In this document: positions 15,963-24,844 of the stretch, one piece after another
How positions within the stretch are numbered: the stretch's first letter is position 1
How the letters are laid out: each line of letters starts with the position of its first letter
Assembly (NCBI RefSeq): GCF_038005225.1
Contig: NZ_JBBOSU010000001.1
Coordinates: 1,290,001-1,354,000, forward strand
Length of the DNA stretch: 64,000 nt
Reading direction: 5' to 3'
Origin: Solibacillus sp. FSL K6-1523
Lineage (GTDB): Bacteria; Bacillota; Bacilli; Bacillales_A; Planococcaceae
Program-made: the position numbers and the translations under genes
The notes under the pieces: generated by a model
The model's input: only the letters and a program-made list of their open reading frames with translations
The model's database searches: none
Told to the model about the DNA's origin: nothing

Positions 15963-18086
15963 TTATGCCTTGAATTGACTTAGCGCTTTGTTGAGTTCTT
16001 CTGATAATGATTTTAGGGTAGCTGAACTTTGGACGATTTCTTCCATAGATGCGAGTTGTTGTTCAGCCGCCGCTGCTACTTGGTGTGTTTGACCATGAGC
16101 AGATTTAGCGCTATTTGCGATTTCTTCTGAGGCAGCAGCAATTTCTTCTGAACCTGCTGACATTTCTTCAGCAATTGCTGATAGTTCGATTGCTTCTTTA
16201 ACAATCAACTCAACAGAAGTAATAATTTCTTTGAATGTGATATCTACTTCCTGCATGCGTTTAATTCCTTCATTTACTCCGTTTTCATTTCTATCCATAG
16301 ATTCAACTGCTTTTACGGTATCTTCTTGGATTGCGCCAATTAATTTTTGGATATCAGCGGCAGAGACATTTGTTTCATCGGCAAGTTTTCGTACTTCATC
16401 AGCAACAACTGCAAAACCTTTGCCGGCTTCACCTGCACGTGCTGCTTCAATTGCCGCATTTAATGCCAATAAATTGGTTTGTTCTGAAATCGTAGTAATA
16501 ACAGAAATAATTGCTTGAATTTTATGGGCTTCAGATTCCAAATGGTCAATTACTGATTTTGTTTCGTACGTTCCTTGGGAGATGATATCCATTTGTCGCA
16601 CGGCATTTTGTATCACTTCTTGGCCGTTGTTTGCTTGATTGATCATGTTTTGCGTTGTATCGGAAACAGTTGCCGCTGCGTGTGTAATCGCCTGAACACC
16701 ATGGGCCATATCCTCCATCGCTTTTGCACTTTCTTCAGCGCTTTGCAATTGAACTTCAGCAGAGGCTGCCACTTGTTCAATTGCGGCTGTTACTTCATTC
16801 GCTGCACGAGTTGATTCATTTGTTTGAACATCAACGGCATTGGCTGATTGATCTACTAGTTGGGCGTTCTCTTGAACTTTGCCAATTAAATTTTTCATAT
16901 TGTCACTAATAGATGCGAAAATAGAAGCTAATTCACCTAGCTCATCATTTCGTTTTAAATACTTGTCTGAAATTTTTTGAGTAAAGTCTCCCTGTTGCAT
17001 GATTTGTCCATAGCCAACAGTTGCACGGATAACTTGTGTTATTTTTCTTGTTACGAAATAGATAATGAGTGCAAGAATTGTGATAATGATGAAACTACTA
17101 ACGAGAATTTTCGTAGAGAGTGCTTTTGCCTCTTTCGTTACTTCATCGAGAGGAGCGACTAATAGTGCACTCCAAGGTGTTTGTACGCCCCCGACATAAA
17201 TCGGTGAATATAAGCGATAGACATCTTTATTTGAAGCTTCTGAAAAACCTGAAATCGTGAGTTGCTGCCCTTGGTGTACTGCATTTTTAACGTCTTCCAC
17301 ATTAGCCACGCCGTTCATAGCATTACTATCGAAGTAATTATTGCCGATGAGGTCGTTGTTTTGATGTGAAATAACGGTTCCACCATTCGATAATAATCCG
17401 GCAAATCCAGTGTCATAAAAGGTAAACTGACTCACTAATTCATTCAATGTCCCTAATTCCATATCCACGGCTGTTAAACCAACAGCCTTCCCGTTTACGA
17501 AAACAGGAACCACAATCGATGTGATGTAAACAGATTCGTCATTGATTTCATAAATAAAAGGTTCAAAGATTGTATTGTCGCCAGAATCTAATACATCCTT
17601 CAAACTCGCCCATAATTCACTAGGCTCTTCGTAATCTGTTACCGGTTCGATGGCAAATGTTCCATCCGTATTTTGAGACCAAATAGGAATGAAGCGTCCT
17701 GTCCCATCGTGTCCTAATGTATTGGCATATTCTGCATCTTTTCCGTCAAATGCATTCGGCTCCCAAAACATCCATGAGGCCAGTGTGTTCGGATTACTAA
17801 TTAGTAATTGTTGCATCATTGTATTGGCGTCATCTCGTGAAAGAGTTGCACCGCTTTCAAGTAGACCACCAAATGACTGTGATAATGTTTGAAGTGCTAC
17901 TATATTTTTTTCTAATTCAAGACCAAGTTCTTCGGCAAGTAAGCCGCCATGTGTTTCTAGACTTGCTTCCGCTTCATTTATGGTCATTGTCTGGACTGTA
18001 AGAGAAATATAAGTACCTAGTCCGATAAAGAATAGAATGGTTGGCACTAAAATAAAAAGCAACATTTTTGTTTGAAGTTTCTTCAT
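15963..18086 (-). CDS. Methyl-accepting chemotaxis protein with a dCache sensor
   Basis: 707-aa transmembrane chemoreceptor. TM1 at residues 8-30; extracytoplasmic double-Cache domain about 35-320 ([30 protein letters not shown]); TM2 about 325-347; HAMP about 348-400. The cytoplasmic signalling domain has the hairpin tip [19 protein letters not shown], which contacts CheA/CheW. Ligands of dCache sensors are often amino or organic acids; none can be read here. A sigma-D-like promoter 40 bases upstream indicates co-expression with motility. Monocistronic. Confidence 0.93.
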   Translation of the reverse strand: MKKLQTKMLLFILVPTILFFIGLGTYISLTVQTMTINEAEASLETHGGLLAEELGLELEKNIVALQTLSQSFGGLLESGATLSRDDANTMMQQLLISNPNTLASWMFWEPNAFDGKDAEYANTLGHDGTGRFIPIWSQNTDGTFAIEPVTDYEEPSELWASLKDVLDSGDNTIFEPFIYEINDESVYITSIVVPVFVNGKAVGLTAVDMELGTLNELVSQFTFYDTGFAGLLSNGGTVISHQNNDLIGNNYFDSNAMNGVANVEDVKNAVHQGQQLTISGFSEASNKDVYRLYSPIYVGGVQTPWSALLVAPLDEVTKEAKALSTKILVSSFIIITILALIIYFVTRKITQVIRATVGYGQIMQQGDFTQKISDKYLKRNDELGELASIFASISDNMKNLIGKVQENAQLVDQSANAVDVQTNESTRAANEVTAAIEQVAASAEVQLQSAEESAKAMEDMAHGVQAITHAAATVSDTTQNMINQANNGQEVIQNAVRQMDIISQGTYETKSVIDHLESEAHKIQAIISVITTISEQTNLLALNAAIEAARAGEAGKGFAVVADEVRKLADETNVSAADIQKLIGAIQEDTVKAVESMDRNENGVNEGIKRMQEVDITFKEIITSVELIVKEAIELSAIAEEMSAGSEEIAAASEEIANSAKSAHGQTHQVAAAAEQQLASMEEIVQSSATLKSLSEELNKALSQFKA

Positions 18087-18126
18087 ATGCTACTACTCCT
18101 TTGTAATTATACTTCCACTTTATTAA

Positions 18127-18153
18127 TTATCGGGCGTTTAACATCATTTGTTA
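18127..18153 (-). promoter_or_regulatory. Sigma-D-like (motility) promoter
   Basis: Minus strand: TAAC (18150-18153), a 15-base spacer, then CCCGATAA (18127-18134), against consensus TAAA-N15-GCCGATAT. The position just upstream of a chemoreceptor supports it. Confidence 0.65.
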
Positions 18154-18383
18154 GCGTTTTTTGAAAAAAAGTAGGACATTTATATTAATTTGGTAAAAAG
18201 GGTTAAAGGGAGGAAAGGGGAGGTAGAAGAGTTTATTGGTTCTAAAGATTCATTTAAGACGCTTAGCTATATGTATTTTGGTTGTAAAACTCCATAAGTA
18301 CATCAGAAAAATTTAGTCCTTTTCTCATTGCCTATAGAGATAAAATAATGACCACTTAAATCATCTTACAATATATAACAAAA
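18154..18383. other. Intergenic gap between chemoreceptor and cyclic-di-GMP gene
   Basis: Part of a 338-base gap. Apart from the sigma-D-like promoter at one end and a terminator at the other, nothing recognisable was found. Confidence 0.4.
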
Positions 18384-18405
18384 GCACACGATGATGACTG
18401 TGTGC
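18384..18405 (-). terminator. Terminator of the MHYT-GGDEF-EAL gene
   Basis: GCACAC/GTGTGC hairpin followed on the minus strand by TTTTGTT. Confidence 0.65.
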
Positions 18406-18424
18406 CCTACTGTTTAGATATTCA

Positions 18425-20839
18425 TTATTGTTCTTTAAAAAAATGAGTTAGCTCTTCAGCAAATAGTGGTCGGCTAAAATAGTAACCTTGTGCTTCGTTA
18501 CAATTTCTTTGTTGGAGGAATTGTAATTGCTCTAGGGTCTCAACCCCTTCGGCAACAACATTTAAATCTAGGTTATGAGCCATATTAATAATAGTGCTCA
18601 TAAGAGAAGCATCTTTTGGATCTGTAAATATATTTTTTGTAAACGCCTGATCAATTTTTAATGTATCGATAGGGAGCGTTTTTAAATAGCTTAAGGAAGA
18701 ATAACCTGTTCCAAAATCATCAATAGATAAATGAATGCCCATTTCTTTTAACTGATGCATTGTAAGAATCGCGTGTTTTGAATTTTGAATAATGCTTTCT
18801 GTTAGTTCAAATTCAAGGTACTTGGGATCAAGTCCAGTTTTAGATAAAATTTTACGTACCATCTCAACGAAATTACTTTGTTGGAATTGGCGAGAAGAAA
18901 TATTTACAGCCATTCTTAAAGGTGGATACCCCTCATTTTGCCAAGTCTTGTTTTGTAAACACGCTTCATATAGTATCCATTCTCCTATTGATAATATTAA
19001 TCCAGTTTCTTCTGCAAGTGGAATAAATTCTGCTGGAGAAATATTGCCCCATTCGTGATGGTGCCAACGAATTAATGCTTCAACACCCGTTACTTTTGAG
19101 GAACTTACATCGATTTGAGGTTGATAAGCAATCCTAAACTCTTTTCGTTCTAACGCTTTCCGCAATCCAATCTCGAGCGTCATCTTTTTAGTTATCAATT
19201 CATTCATATCGGGTGTGAAAAAGCGGTAATTATTTTTTCCCTCTTCTTTTACGCGATACATAGCCGTATCTGCATTTTTGATTAAAGTCTCTATATCTTT
19301 ACCATCAGATGGGTATAGGGCAATTCCAATCGATGGTGTTACAAATAATTCATGTTCATTTAACTCGATCGCGTGACTAAATAAATTGACTATTTTTTGA
19401 GCGGTTTGAGTAGCTTCAGCAGGTGTAGTACATGTAAGGAGCACAATAAACTCATCTCCACCTTGACGACTAACTGTATCTGTTGGGCTCGTACAGTTTT
19501 GAATTCGCTTTGCAACTTCAACTAATAATTGATCTCCTATGGCATGTCCTAACGTGTCATTAATATTTTTGAAACGATCTAAATCGATAAACATGACAGC
19601 AAGAGCATGCTCATTTTCATGTGCTTTTTCTAGTGCTTGTATAAGTCGGTCATTTAATAAGAGTCGGTTAGGCAATCCTGTTAAAGGGTCTCGATATACC
19701 ATTTGGTTGATTTTTTTTTCTGCCTGTTTTCTTTCTGTAATATCTCGAATAATACTACTGAAGTAAATACTCCCATCTTCATGCCAAGTGGCGATGGAAA
19801 GTTCTATTGGAAATTCTTCGCCATCTTTTCGGAGACCTTGTAATTCAATCGTTTTTCCGATTACGTGTGGGATTCCAGTGGCAAGATATCGTTCTATCCC
19901 TTTTTGGTGAGCCACTCTAAATTTATCTGGTATGATCAACAGTATCTTTTTGCCGAGAGCTTCCTTTTCATGATAGCCGAAAATACTTTGAGCGCTGTTA
20001 TTCCATGAAATAATCGTTCCCTTGCTATCGGCTAAAATAATAGCATCCGTAGCAGACTCTATAACAGAGCGAAACTTTCTTTCAGATTTAATAGATTGAG
20101 ACACAAATTTTTTATAAACAAAAATACTAATAAACACAACCGCTAAAATGACGAGCATCCCAAATCCAATACAATAAGCTAAAAAAGTACTATTAGCGAC
20201 TGTTTCTGATAAGTTAGGCTGGTGATCGGATATAAAATTTGCTGCAGCCATACCTGAATAGTGAATGCCTGAAATCCCGATTCCCATAATTAGGGCACCA
20301 CCTGTTTTTTTCCACGCCATTCGTGTTGTTTTTTGATTTTGGCTTACAAATAACAATAAATATAAAGCTACTAAAGAAGTAATAAATGCGATGATAGCGG
20401 TAAGAAGCCCAAATAAGTAATTATATACAATTGTCGCTTCCATCTCCATTGCTCTCATGCATATATAGTGCATTAACACAATTCCAATAGAAATAAAGAG
20501 GGCGCTTAATATGATTTTCATAGTGCCCATAGTAGGTTTAATGATTATATAAAATGTTATGGCTGAAGAAATAATAGCTGGGAAAATTGAAATGATAATT
20601 AAAATTAAATTGTAAGTGACGGGTATTGATAAATGGAAAGCAAGCATAGCAATAAAATGCATAACCCATATGCCCAACCCTAATACAAATGCGCCCGCAC
20701 TAAGCCATATATAACGGGTGAAACCTTTTGATTTATTTATTCGAATGCCTAAGTCTAATGCAGCAAATGAGGCAAAAATGGCGATAAAAACAGAAAATAA
20801 TACTAGAGGTAAATGGTAGGTACTCGAAACTACTTCCAA
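18425..20839 (-). CDS. dgcW: MHYT-PAS-GGDEF-EAL cyclic-di-GMP enzyme
   Basis: 804 aa, the architecture and length of B. subtilis DgcW/YkoW. The N-terminal MHYT domain has about seven helices and three M/I-H-x-x-[AGS]-M motifs (VMHFIAM, LMHYICM, IHYSGM), proposed metal or gas sensing. A PAS domain starts about residue 255. The GGDEF domain has an intact GGDEF at 460-464, and the EAL domain has EAL at 587-589 with DDFGTGYSSL. Both synthase and phosphodiesterase signatures appear complete, so net activity is undetermined. Monocistronic. Confidence 0.92.
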   Translation of the reverse strand: MEVVSSTYHLPLVLFSVFIAIFASFAALDLGIRINKSKGFTRYIWLSAGAFVLGLGIWVMHFIAMLAFHLSIPVTYNLILIIISIFPAIISSAITFYIIIKPTMGTMKIILSALFISIGIVLMHYICMRAMEMEATIVYNYLFGLLTAIIAFITSLVALYLLLFVSQNQKTTRMAWKKTGGALIMGIGISGIHYSGMAAANFISDHQPNLSETVANSTFLAYCIGFGMLVILAVVFISIFVYKKFVSQSIKSERKFRSVIESATDAIILADSKGTIISWNNSAQSIFGYHEKEALGKKILLIIPDKFRVAHQKGIERYLATGIPHVIGKTIELQGLRKDGEEFPIELSIATWHEDGSIYFSSIIRDITERKQAEKKINQMVYRDPLTGLPNRLLLNDRLIQALEKAHENEHALAVMFIDLDRFKNINDTLGHAIGDQLLVEVAKRIQNCTSPTDTVSRQGGDEFIVLLTCTTPAEATQTAQKIVNLFSHAIELNEHELFVTPSIGIALYPSDGKDIETLIKNADTAMYRVKEEGKNNYRFFTPDMNELITKKMTLEIGLRKALERKEFRIAYQPQIDVSSSKVTGVEALIRWHHHEWGNISPAEFIPLAEETGLILSIGEWILYEACLQNKTWQNEGYPPLRMAVNISSRQFQQSNFVEMVRKILSKTGLDPKYLEFELTESIIQNSKHAILTMHQLKEMGIHLSIDDFGTGYSSLSYLKTLPIDTLKIDQAFTKNIFTDPKDASLMSTIINMAHNLDLNVVAEGVETLEQLQFLQQRNCNEAQGYYFSRPLFAEELTHFFKEQ

Positions 20840-21176
20840 TTGAAAAAGACTCCTTTTATAGTAATAAAAATGTTAACTTGTTGTTTGACTATTTTACCTC
20901 AACGGATTACATATTTAAAATTAAACTGTGTGGGGTGGAATAGGAACAAGGATGTTGTTCTTAAAGTCAAATACGAGGGGTATTGATAATCAATATAGCA
21001 TGTTACGTAATAGATATCAAAGTAAGAATATGCTTTTTGATGAATAAATTGAAATGATTTTAGCGAAATATTAACATTGTTGTAAAGTGATTTAATTGTA
21101 ATTTTACTGTAAACTAATGGTATTAAATTGTAAATGAAATAATAGGAAGAGATTTTTTTAGAAAGGGGTAATTAAA
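20840..21176. other. Divergent promoter gap
   Basis: 337 AT-rich bases between divergent genes; promoters for both are expected but no hexamer pair stands out. No riboswitch or small ORF recognised. Confidence 0.35.
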
Positions 21177-21797
21177 ATGAAAAAGTTTTTTGTATTATTT
21201 TTAATGATGGCTATGATAATCATGCTTGCTGCTTGTTCAAACAATGCAAGTAAAACGAAATTACTTAGCAAGGAAGGCGTTGCGCCATATGAGTTATCGG
21301 AAAGCGATGCATACCTCCTGCAGTCGTTAGGGCTTGAAATGGATGCCAATATTTTATCTTTCAAAGCGCCTAAAACCGCAAAAGGTCTTAACGTTAATGC
21401 TTATGTTTTGAATAATGACGGCACTTGGGAGGATATAGGTGGCGTAGGAGTGTCGTTAGGGCAAGATACAGGTACAGACGAAAGATTACAAGGTACGTTT
21501 GCCATGCTGCTTAAAGAGAACTATGCAATCGATTTCAATATTCACATTAACGGAAGATTCACCTCACAAACGGAAGCACTAAATGTCAATTTTGAAAATA
21601 TGGCATCATTAAAAGGTTTTTTAACAGATTTTCGAAAGATTGAACTGAATAAAGAAATACCTGTTGCGTTGATGGTTTATGATGGAGGGGATAGTATGAG
21701 AAGCTATGAGATGGAAGATTTCTTTTCTCCATCAATATTTGAAGGAATGGACTTAGTTCAGGCAGTTACGCTGACTTTTACCGATGAAATCGATTAA
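21177..21797 (+). CDS. Putative lipoprotein of unknown function
   Basis: 206 aa with a clean lipoprotein signal (lipobox LAAC, Cys20). The mature part is a mixed alpha/beta domain with no recognised family. GAAAGGGG precedes the ATG at seven bases. Monocistronic with a terminator at 21827-21858. Confidence 0.75.
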   Translation: MKKFFVLFLMMAMIIMLAACSNNASKTKLLSKEGVAPYELSESDAYLLQSLGLEMDANILSFKAPKTAKGLNVNAYVLNNDGTWEDIGGVGVSLGQDTGTDERLQGTFAMLLKENYAIDFNIHINGRFTSQTEALNVNFENMASLKGFLTDFRKIELNKEIPVALMVYDGGDSMRSYEMEDFFSPSIFEGMDLVQAVTLTFTDEID

Positions 21798-21826
21798 ATT
21801 AGTCTCACTAAATGGGTATATAAAGT

Positions 21827-21858
21827 GTTAGAGGGACGTTCTTTCACAGCCCTCTAAC
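21827..21858. terminator. Terminator between convergent genes
   Basis: GTTAGAGGG/CCCTCTAAC stem. The U-run is weak on the plus side. Confidence 0.65.
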
Positions 21859-21865
21859 TACTTGT

Positions 21866-22186
21866 TTAATTAGATTTTTTATTTTTCTTAAACGAAATAA
21901 TCATTACGCTTAACTGTAAGATCACAATCGCGATTAAAAAGTAAAAATTCTTGCTTGAGCTGCCTAAGCTAAGCTCATCTGCTAAAATCCCACCGATAAT
22001 ATGAATTTGCGCCATGAGTAAAATGATAAATGCACTGATAAAAAGCATAATTTTAGGATTTATGGCAAAGCGCAAAACAGCAATGAGTAGCAATGCCGAA
22101 AATAATAAAGCAAGTATATAAAGTGGATCGAGTAATGTTAAAACACCATCAACCGCAAATTTTTCGTATGTAAAAGTCGTTTCCAT
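21866..22186 (-). CDS. Small integral membrane protein
   Basis: 106 aa with three hydrophobic helices (about 22-40, 45-67, 80-98) and a basic KKNKKSN tail. No family recognised. AAAGGAG is well placed before ATG 22186. Only 25 bases separate it from the gene upstream (22211-22603), so the two may be one operon. Confidence 0.6.
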   Translation of the reverse strand: METTFTYEKFAVDGVLTLLDPLYILALLFSALLLIAVLRFAINPKIMLFISAFIILLMAQIHIIGGILADELSLGSSSKNFYFLIAIVILQLSVMIISFKKNKKSN

Positions 22187-22210
22187 AGAGTGCTCCTTTA
22201 TTTTTGCTGA

Positions 22211-22603
22211 TTAATTATTAACTTTATCCACAATCAGAAATTTATCATCCTTTATATAATAGTCCCCATAATTTCTAGAAATGGAAACAGTTTTGACTAC
22301 TTTTTTATTCTTCGCAAATACTAATAAAAAATTTGTTTCCATTACATCAATTCCACCAATTGATAAAAATTTAACGCCCATTGACTCTTCAATTATTTCA
22401 TCCGTTGAATACGGTCCAAATGCTCTTACCTCAGTCCATTCCAAATCGGTTATTGTTGTTAAATCAATTTGAGTTTCCCCTTGCTCTAAAAGGGCATGAA
22501 TTTCACCACGTGTAATCGGATCTTCCGTTTCTTTCTCCCAAATAAATAGGCCTAATAAAACGGTGAAAGTGATTATGAGGAATGTGTAAATTAATTTCTT
22601 CAT
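22211..22603 (-). CDS. Hypothetical membrane-anchored protein
   Basis: About 130 aa. One N-terminal membrane helix (residues 4-20), then an acidic extracytoplasmic domain beginning ETEDPITRGEIHALLEQGETQI. Family not recognised. The start is set at ATG 22603 because the four-codon-earlier ATG overlaps GGAGG, which then serves this ATG at five bases. Confidence 0.6.
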   Translation of the reverse strand: MKKLIYTFLIITFTVLLGLFIWEKETEDPITRGEIHALLEQGETQIDLTTITDLEWTEVRAFGPYSTDEIIEESMGVKFLSIGGIDVMETNFLLVFAKNKKVVKTVSISRNYGDYYIKDDKFLIVDKVNN

Positions 22604-22615
22604 AAATTCCTCCAT

Positions 22616-22868
22616 TTCTTCACATTGTATTTTACCATAGTTATAATGACAGTTTTCTATAAAGAAGGTTCGTTAATACTCTTCAAAGTAGCAAAAAGCC
22701 TGCCAATACTAACTGTATCATTGTAAATACAGGTTAACCATTAGAACGTTATATAGATGAAGTAATGGGGTATATAAACGATTAATTTTTTTAAGACTTA
22801 TTCCCACTAATCTCTAAAGAATAATTCCTCCTATGTTGCGCACATTACTTTGTAGGAGGTGAAAATCC
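22616..22868. other. Gap with a possible gene-end remnant
   Basis: About 250 bases. A short frame ending at about 22785 reads PLERYIDEVMGYIND before a stop and lacks a start, perhaps a decayed 3' end. Nothing else is recognisable. Confidence 0.25.
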
Positions 22869-23087
22869 ATGGGGAATAATAAAAACAACAACAAAACAAT
22901 GAATACAAGAACGCATAATCCATTTGATACGTACAAAAGCAAAAGTCTTGACGTCAGTAATAGCAATAATAATAACCCAAATGACAACCTAAACGAAGAA
23001 TTCGCTCCAGAATTTGATGCGAAAGCAAAAAATAAAAATAATAAAACGAACCATGACAAAAATCAACAATCTAATAAAAATAAATAG
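22869..23087 (+). CDS. Small Asn/Lys-rich protein, possibly spore-associated
   Basis: 72 aa, extremely hydrophilic (Asn and Lys dominate), no hydrophobic core. AGGAGGTG precedes the ATG. Residues 43-50 (EEFAPEFDA) resemble the E-[FY]-x-x-E-[FT]-[ND]-A core of gamma-type small acid-soluble spore proteins, and the next gene carries a similar EEYSAEFNA. A role in the spore is inference; the sequence only shows a disordered small protein with an excellent ribosome site. Confidence 0.55.
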   Translation: MGNNKNNNKTMNTRTHNPFDTYKSKSLDVSNSNNNNPNDNLNEEFAPEFDAKAKNKNNKTNHDKNQQSNKNK

Positions 23088-23131
23088 TCAAATTTAGCTG
23101 ATTTTTATTAATTTTTGGAGGTGGACAAGTA

Positions 23132-23266
23132 ATGGCGAAGAAGGGGAAAACAAGTTTTAAGAAGAAAAAGAAAGACGATAAACCTAAAAATAACAACAAT
23201 CGTGAAGAGTATTCAGCGGAATTCAATGCAGTGATTCATAATAATGTTCAACAACCGAAGCAGTAA
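23132..23266 (+). CDS. 44-aa basic small protein, related motif to its neighbour
   Basis: Encodes MAKKGKTSFKKKKKDD... ending NNVQQPKQ. The ribosome site GGAGGTG is nine bases before the ATG. A Lys-rich head is followed by EEYSAEFNAVIHNN, echoing the preceding gene's EEFAPEFDAKAKNN. The two are 45 bases apart and end in one terminator, so a two-gene transcript is likely. A gamma-SASP-like or other spore protein is the best guess. Confidence 0.55.
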   Translation: MAKKGKTSFKKKKKDDKPKNNNNREEYSAEFNAVIHNNVQQPKQ

Positions 23267-23286
23267 ATAAAATAGGTACGAAACGA

Positions 23287-23332
23287 AATGCGCCAGGAGT
23301 AAAATATATAAACTTCTGGCGTATTTATTTTT
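23287..23332 (+). terminator. Terminator of the small-protein pair
   Basis: TGCGCCAGGAG/CTTCTGGCGTA stem followed by TTTATTTTTTG. Confidence 0.8.
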
Positions 23333-23473
23333 TGTTGTTATGACAAATTTATGCCTATTAAAAATAGAAATGTTAGGTCCATACAACTTAAATCATTGAG
23401 TGTTGAAAATACATATGTTACTTTGTAATAGAAAACTGAAAATTAAAAATTATATTACGGGGGATTGATTCTA

Positions 23474-23776
23474 ATGATTAGACATATTGTAATGTGGAAT
23501 CATAAGGAAGAATTTAATAATGAACAGAAAGCAATGAATGCTAAAAATGTGAAAGATGAGTTGGAAAGTTTAACAAAAGTAATTAATGGAATAATATCGT
23601 TAAATGTTACTATAAACCCGTTATCTTCTAGCAATCGAGAAGTGATATTAGATAGTTTATTTGAGAGTGAAGAGGACTTGCAAAAATATCAAATTCATCC
23701 GGAACATGTGCGCGTAAGTCAGTTTGTAGGTACTGTACTGAATAATCGGGCTTGCATTGACTTTAACGAAGATTAA
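23474..23776 (+). CDS. Dabb (stress-responsive A/B barrel) domain protein
   Basis: 100 aa beginning MIRHIVMWNHKEE, the Dabb-domain signature start, with HPEHVRVSQFVGTVLNNRACIDF at the end. Such ferredoxin-like barrels dimerise; biochemical role usually unknown. Start ATG 23474 has GGGGGA nine bases upstream. Confidence 0.8.
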   Translation: MIRHIVMWNHKEEFNNEQKAMNAKNVKDELESLTKVINGIISLNVTINPLSSSNREVILDSLFESEEDLQKYQIHPEHVRVSQFVGTVLNNRACIDFNED

Positions 23777-23895
23777 CTGGCTAATTTAATTACATCGTTA
23801 CATATTTAATTTCAAATGTCCTATAAAAAAAATGGTGCGTGCTATCGAGTGATTTCTTTTAAATTGAGCAAGCTATAGATGAGGTGAAAAGCTCA

Positions 23896-24228
23896 ATGAT
23901 GCGAAAATTAATAGTTGCACTTAGTGTTTTTTCGGCTGTTTTATCGATACCACCACATGCTTCAACTATTGTTCATGCACAAAAAGAAACGCCTGCCTAT
24001 GCGAAATGGGGAGCGCTCGCTATGAGGGAAGCGCAAAATCAATATCCGCATGCGCAAATTATTGATTATTTGCACCGCGGTAGGGAAACGCGAGAGGACG
24101 TAATAATCGAGAAATTTAAGTTTTGGTTAAAACAGGGCGACAAAGAATTTGGTGTATATGTCAACATTATATTTGTCGCTACAACGGAAAAAATAGTGAC
24201 AATTGAATTTCAAGAAACAGATAGATAA
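23896..24228 (+). CDS. DUF3889 family secreted protein (YqzG-like)
   Basis: About 110 aa with an N-terminal signal peptide (residues 3-27, cleavage likely near VHA) and a mature domain AKWGALAMREAQNQYPHA...GDKEFGVYVNIIF matching the YqzG/DUF3889 pattern. The start is ATG 23896; the earlier in-frame GTG is within the ribosome site GAGGTG. Function unknown. Terminator at 24296-24331. Confidence 0.75.
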   Translation: MMRKLIVALSVFSAVLSIPPHASTIVHAQKETPAYAKWGALAMREAQNQYPHAQIIDYLHRGRETREDVIIEKFKFWLKQGDKEFGVYVNIIFVATTEKIVTIEFQETDR

Positions 24229-24295
24229 CAATCATTGTTGAGGCAAAGTATGTGATTTTCACTCGGACGAAATTTGTAGCATGACAATAATAATT

Positions 24296-24331
24296 AAGAG
24301 GAAGCCTGAATATTTTGGGTTTCCTCTTTTT
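24296..24331 (+). terminator. Terminator of the DUF3889 gene
   Basis: AAGAGGAA(G)CC/GG(G)TTTCCTCTT hairpin followed by TTTTATG. Confidence 0.85.
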
Positions 24332-24402
24332 ATGTTAATCGTATCCTTTCTTCATATTTGTAAGCGGCTATACTTTACATGATATAAATCGAGGCGTATA
24401 GT

Positions 24403-24426
24403 ATTTACTTAACTAGTTAAATAAAT
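24403..24426 (+). promoter_or_regulatory. Palindromic operator of the marR-MFS operon
   Basis: TTAACTAGTTAA core (perfect 12-bp palindrome) within a 24-bp near-palindrome centred at 24414/24415, 15 bases before the marR start. This is typical of a MarR autorepression site. Confidence 0.65.
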
Positions 24427-24440
24427 GGAGAGGTGAGAGC

Positions 24441-24839
24441 ATGAACCTAGTATTCCATGCATTATTCCAAAAAAGTAGGTATTTAACGAATTGTTTGAAT
24501 GAAACATTGAAGCAACATAATTTGTATAGTTCACAATGGTCGATTTTATATTGTCTACATGTTCATGGGCCAATGACGTTAACGCAAATTTGGACGTATT
24601 TAAATGTCGAAGCGCCAAGTATTACAAGAGCTGTCAAGAGACTTGAAACGTTAGGATGGTTACAACGAGTAGATGGGGCAGATAAACGTGAAAAAATTGT
24701 GACATTAACAGAGATGGCAGAAGAAAAATTACCAATCATTCTAAAAACAATTTTAGCTTTCGAGGATGAAATGATTGGCGACATGACGCTTGAAGAGCAA
24801 CAGCAATTTATGAATCTGTTGCAAAAAATGAAAGGTTGA
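24441..24839 (+). CDS. MarR-family transcriptional regulator
   Basis: 132-aa winged-helix protein. Recognition region SITRAVKRLETLGWLQRVDG followed by the wing ADKREKIVTLTEMAEEKL; dimerisation helices at both ends. GAGAGGTG precedes the ATG. The TTAACTAGTTAA palindrome in its leader suggests it represses itself and the downstream transporter, whose start overlaps its stop. Inducer unknown. Confidence 0.88.
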   Translation: MNLVFHALFQKSRYLTNCLNETLKQHNLYSSQWSILYCLHVHGPMTLTQIWTYLNVEAPSITRAVKRLETLGWLQRVDGADKREKIVTLTEMAEEKLPIILKTILAFEDEMIGDMTLEEQQQFMNLLQKMKG

Positions 24840-24844
24840 TTGAT

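Noticed and set aside
16231-16518. Antisense open frames within the chemoreceptor gene
   Set aside because: Mirror of the conserved signalling domain; no initiation signals.
22821-22849. Sigma-G-like promoter before the small spore-type genes
   Set aside because: GAATA and CATTACT are spaced 19 bases and would start transcription inside the ribosome site; not credible.
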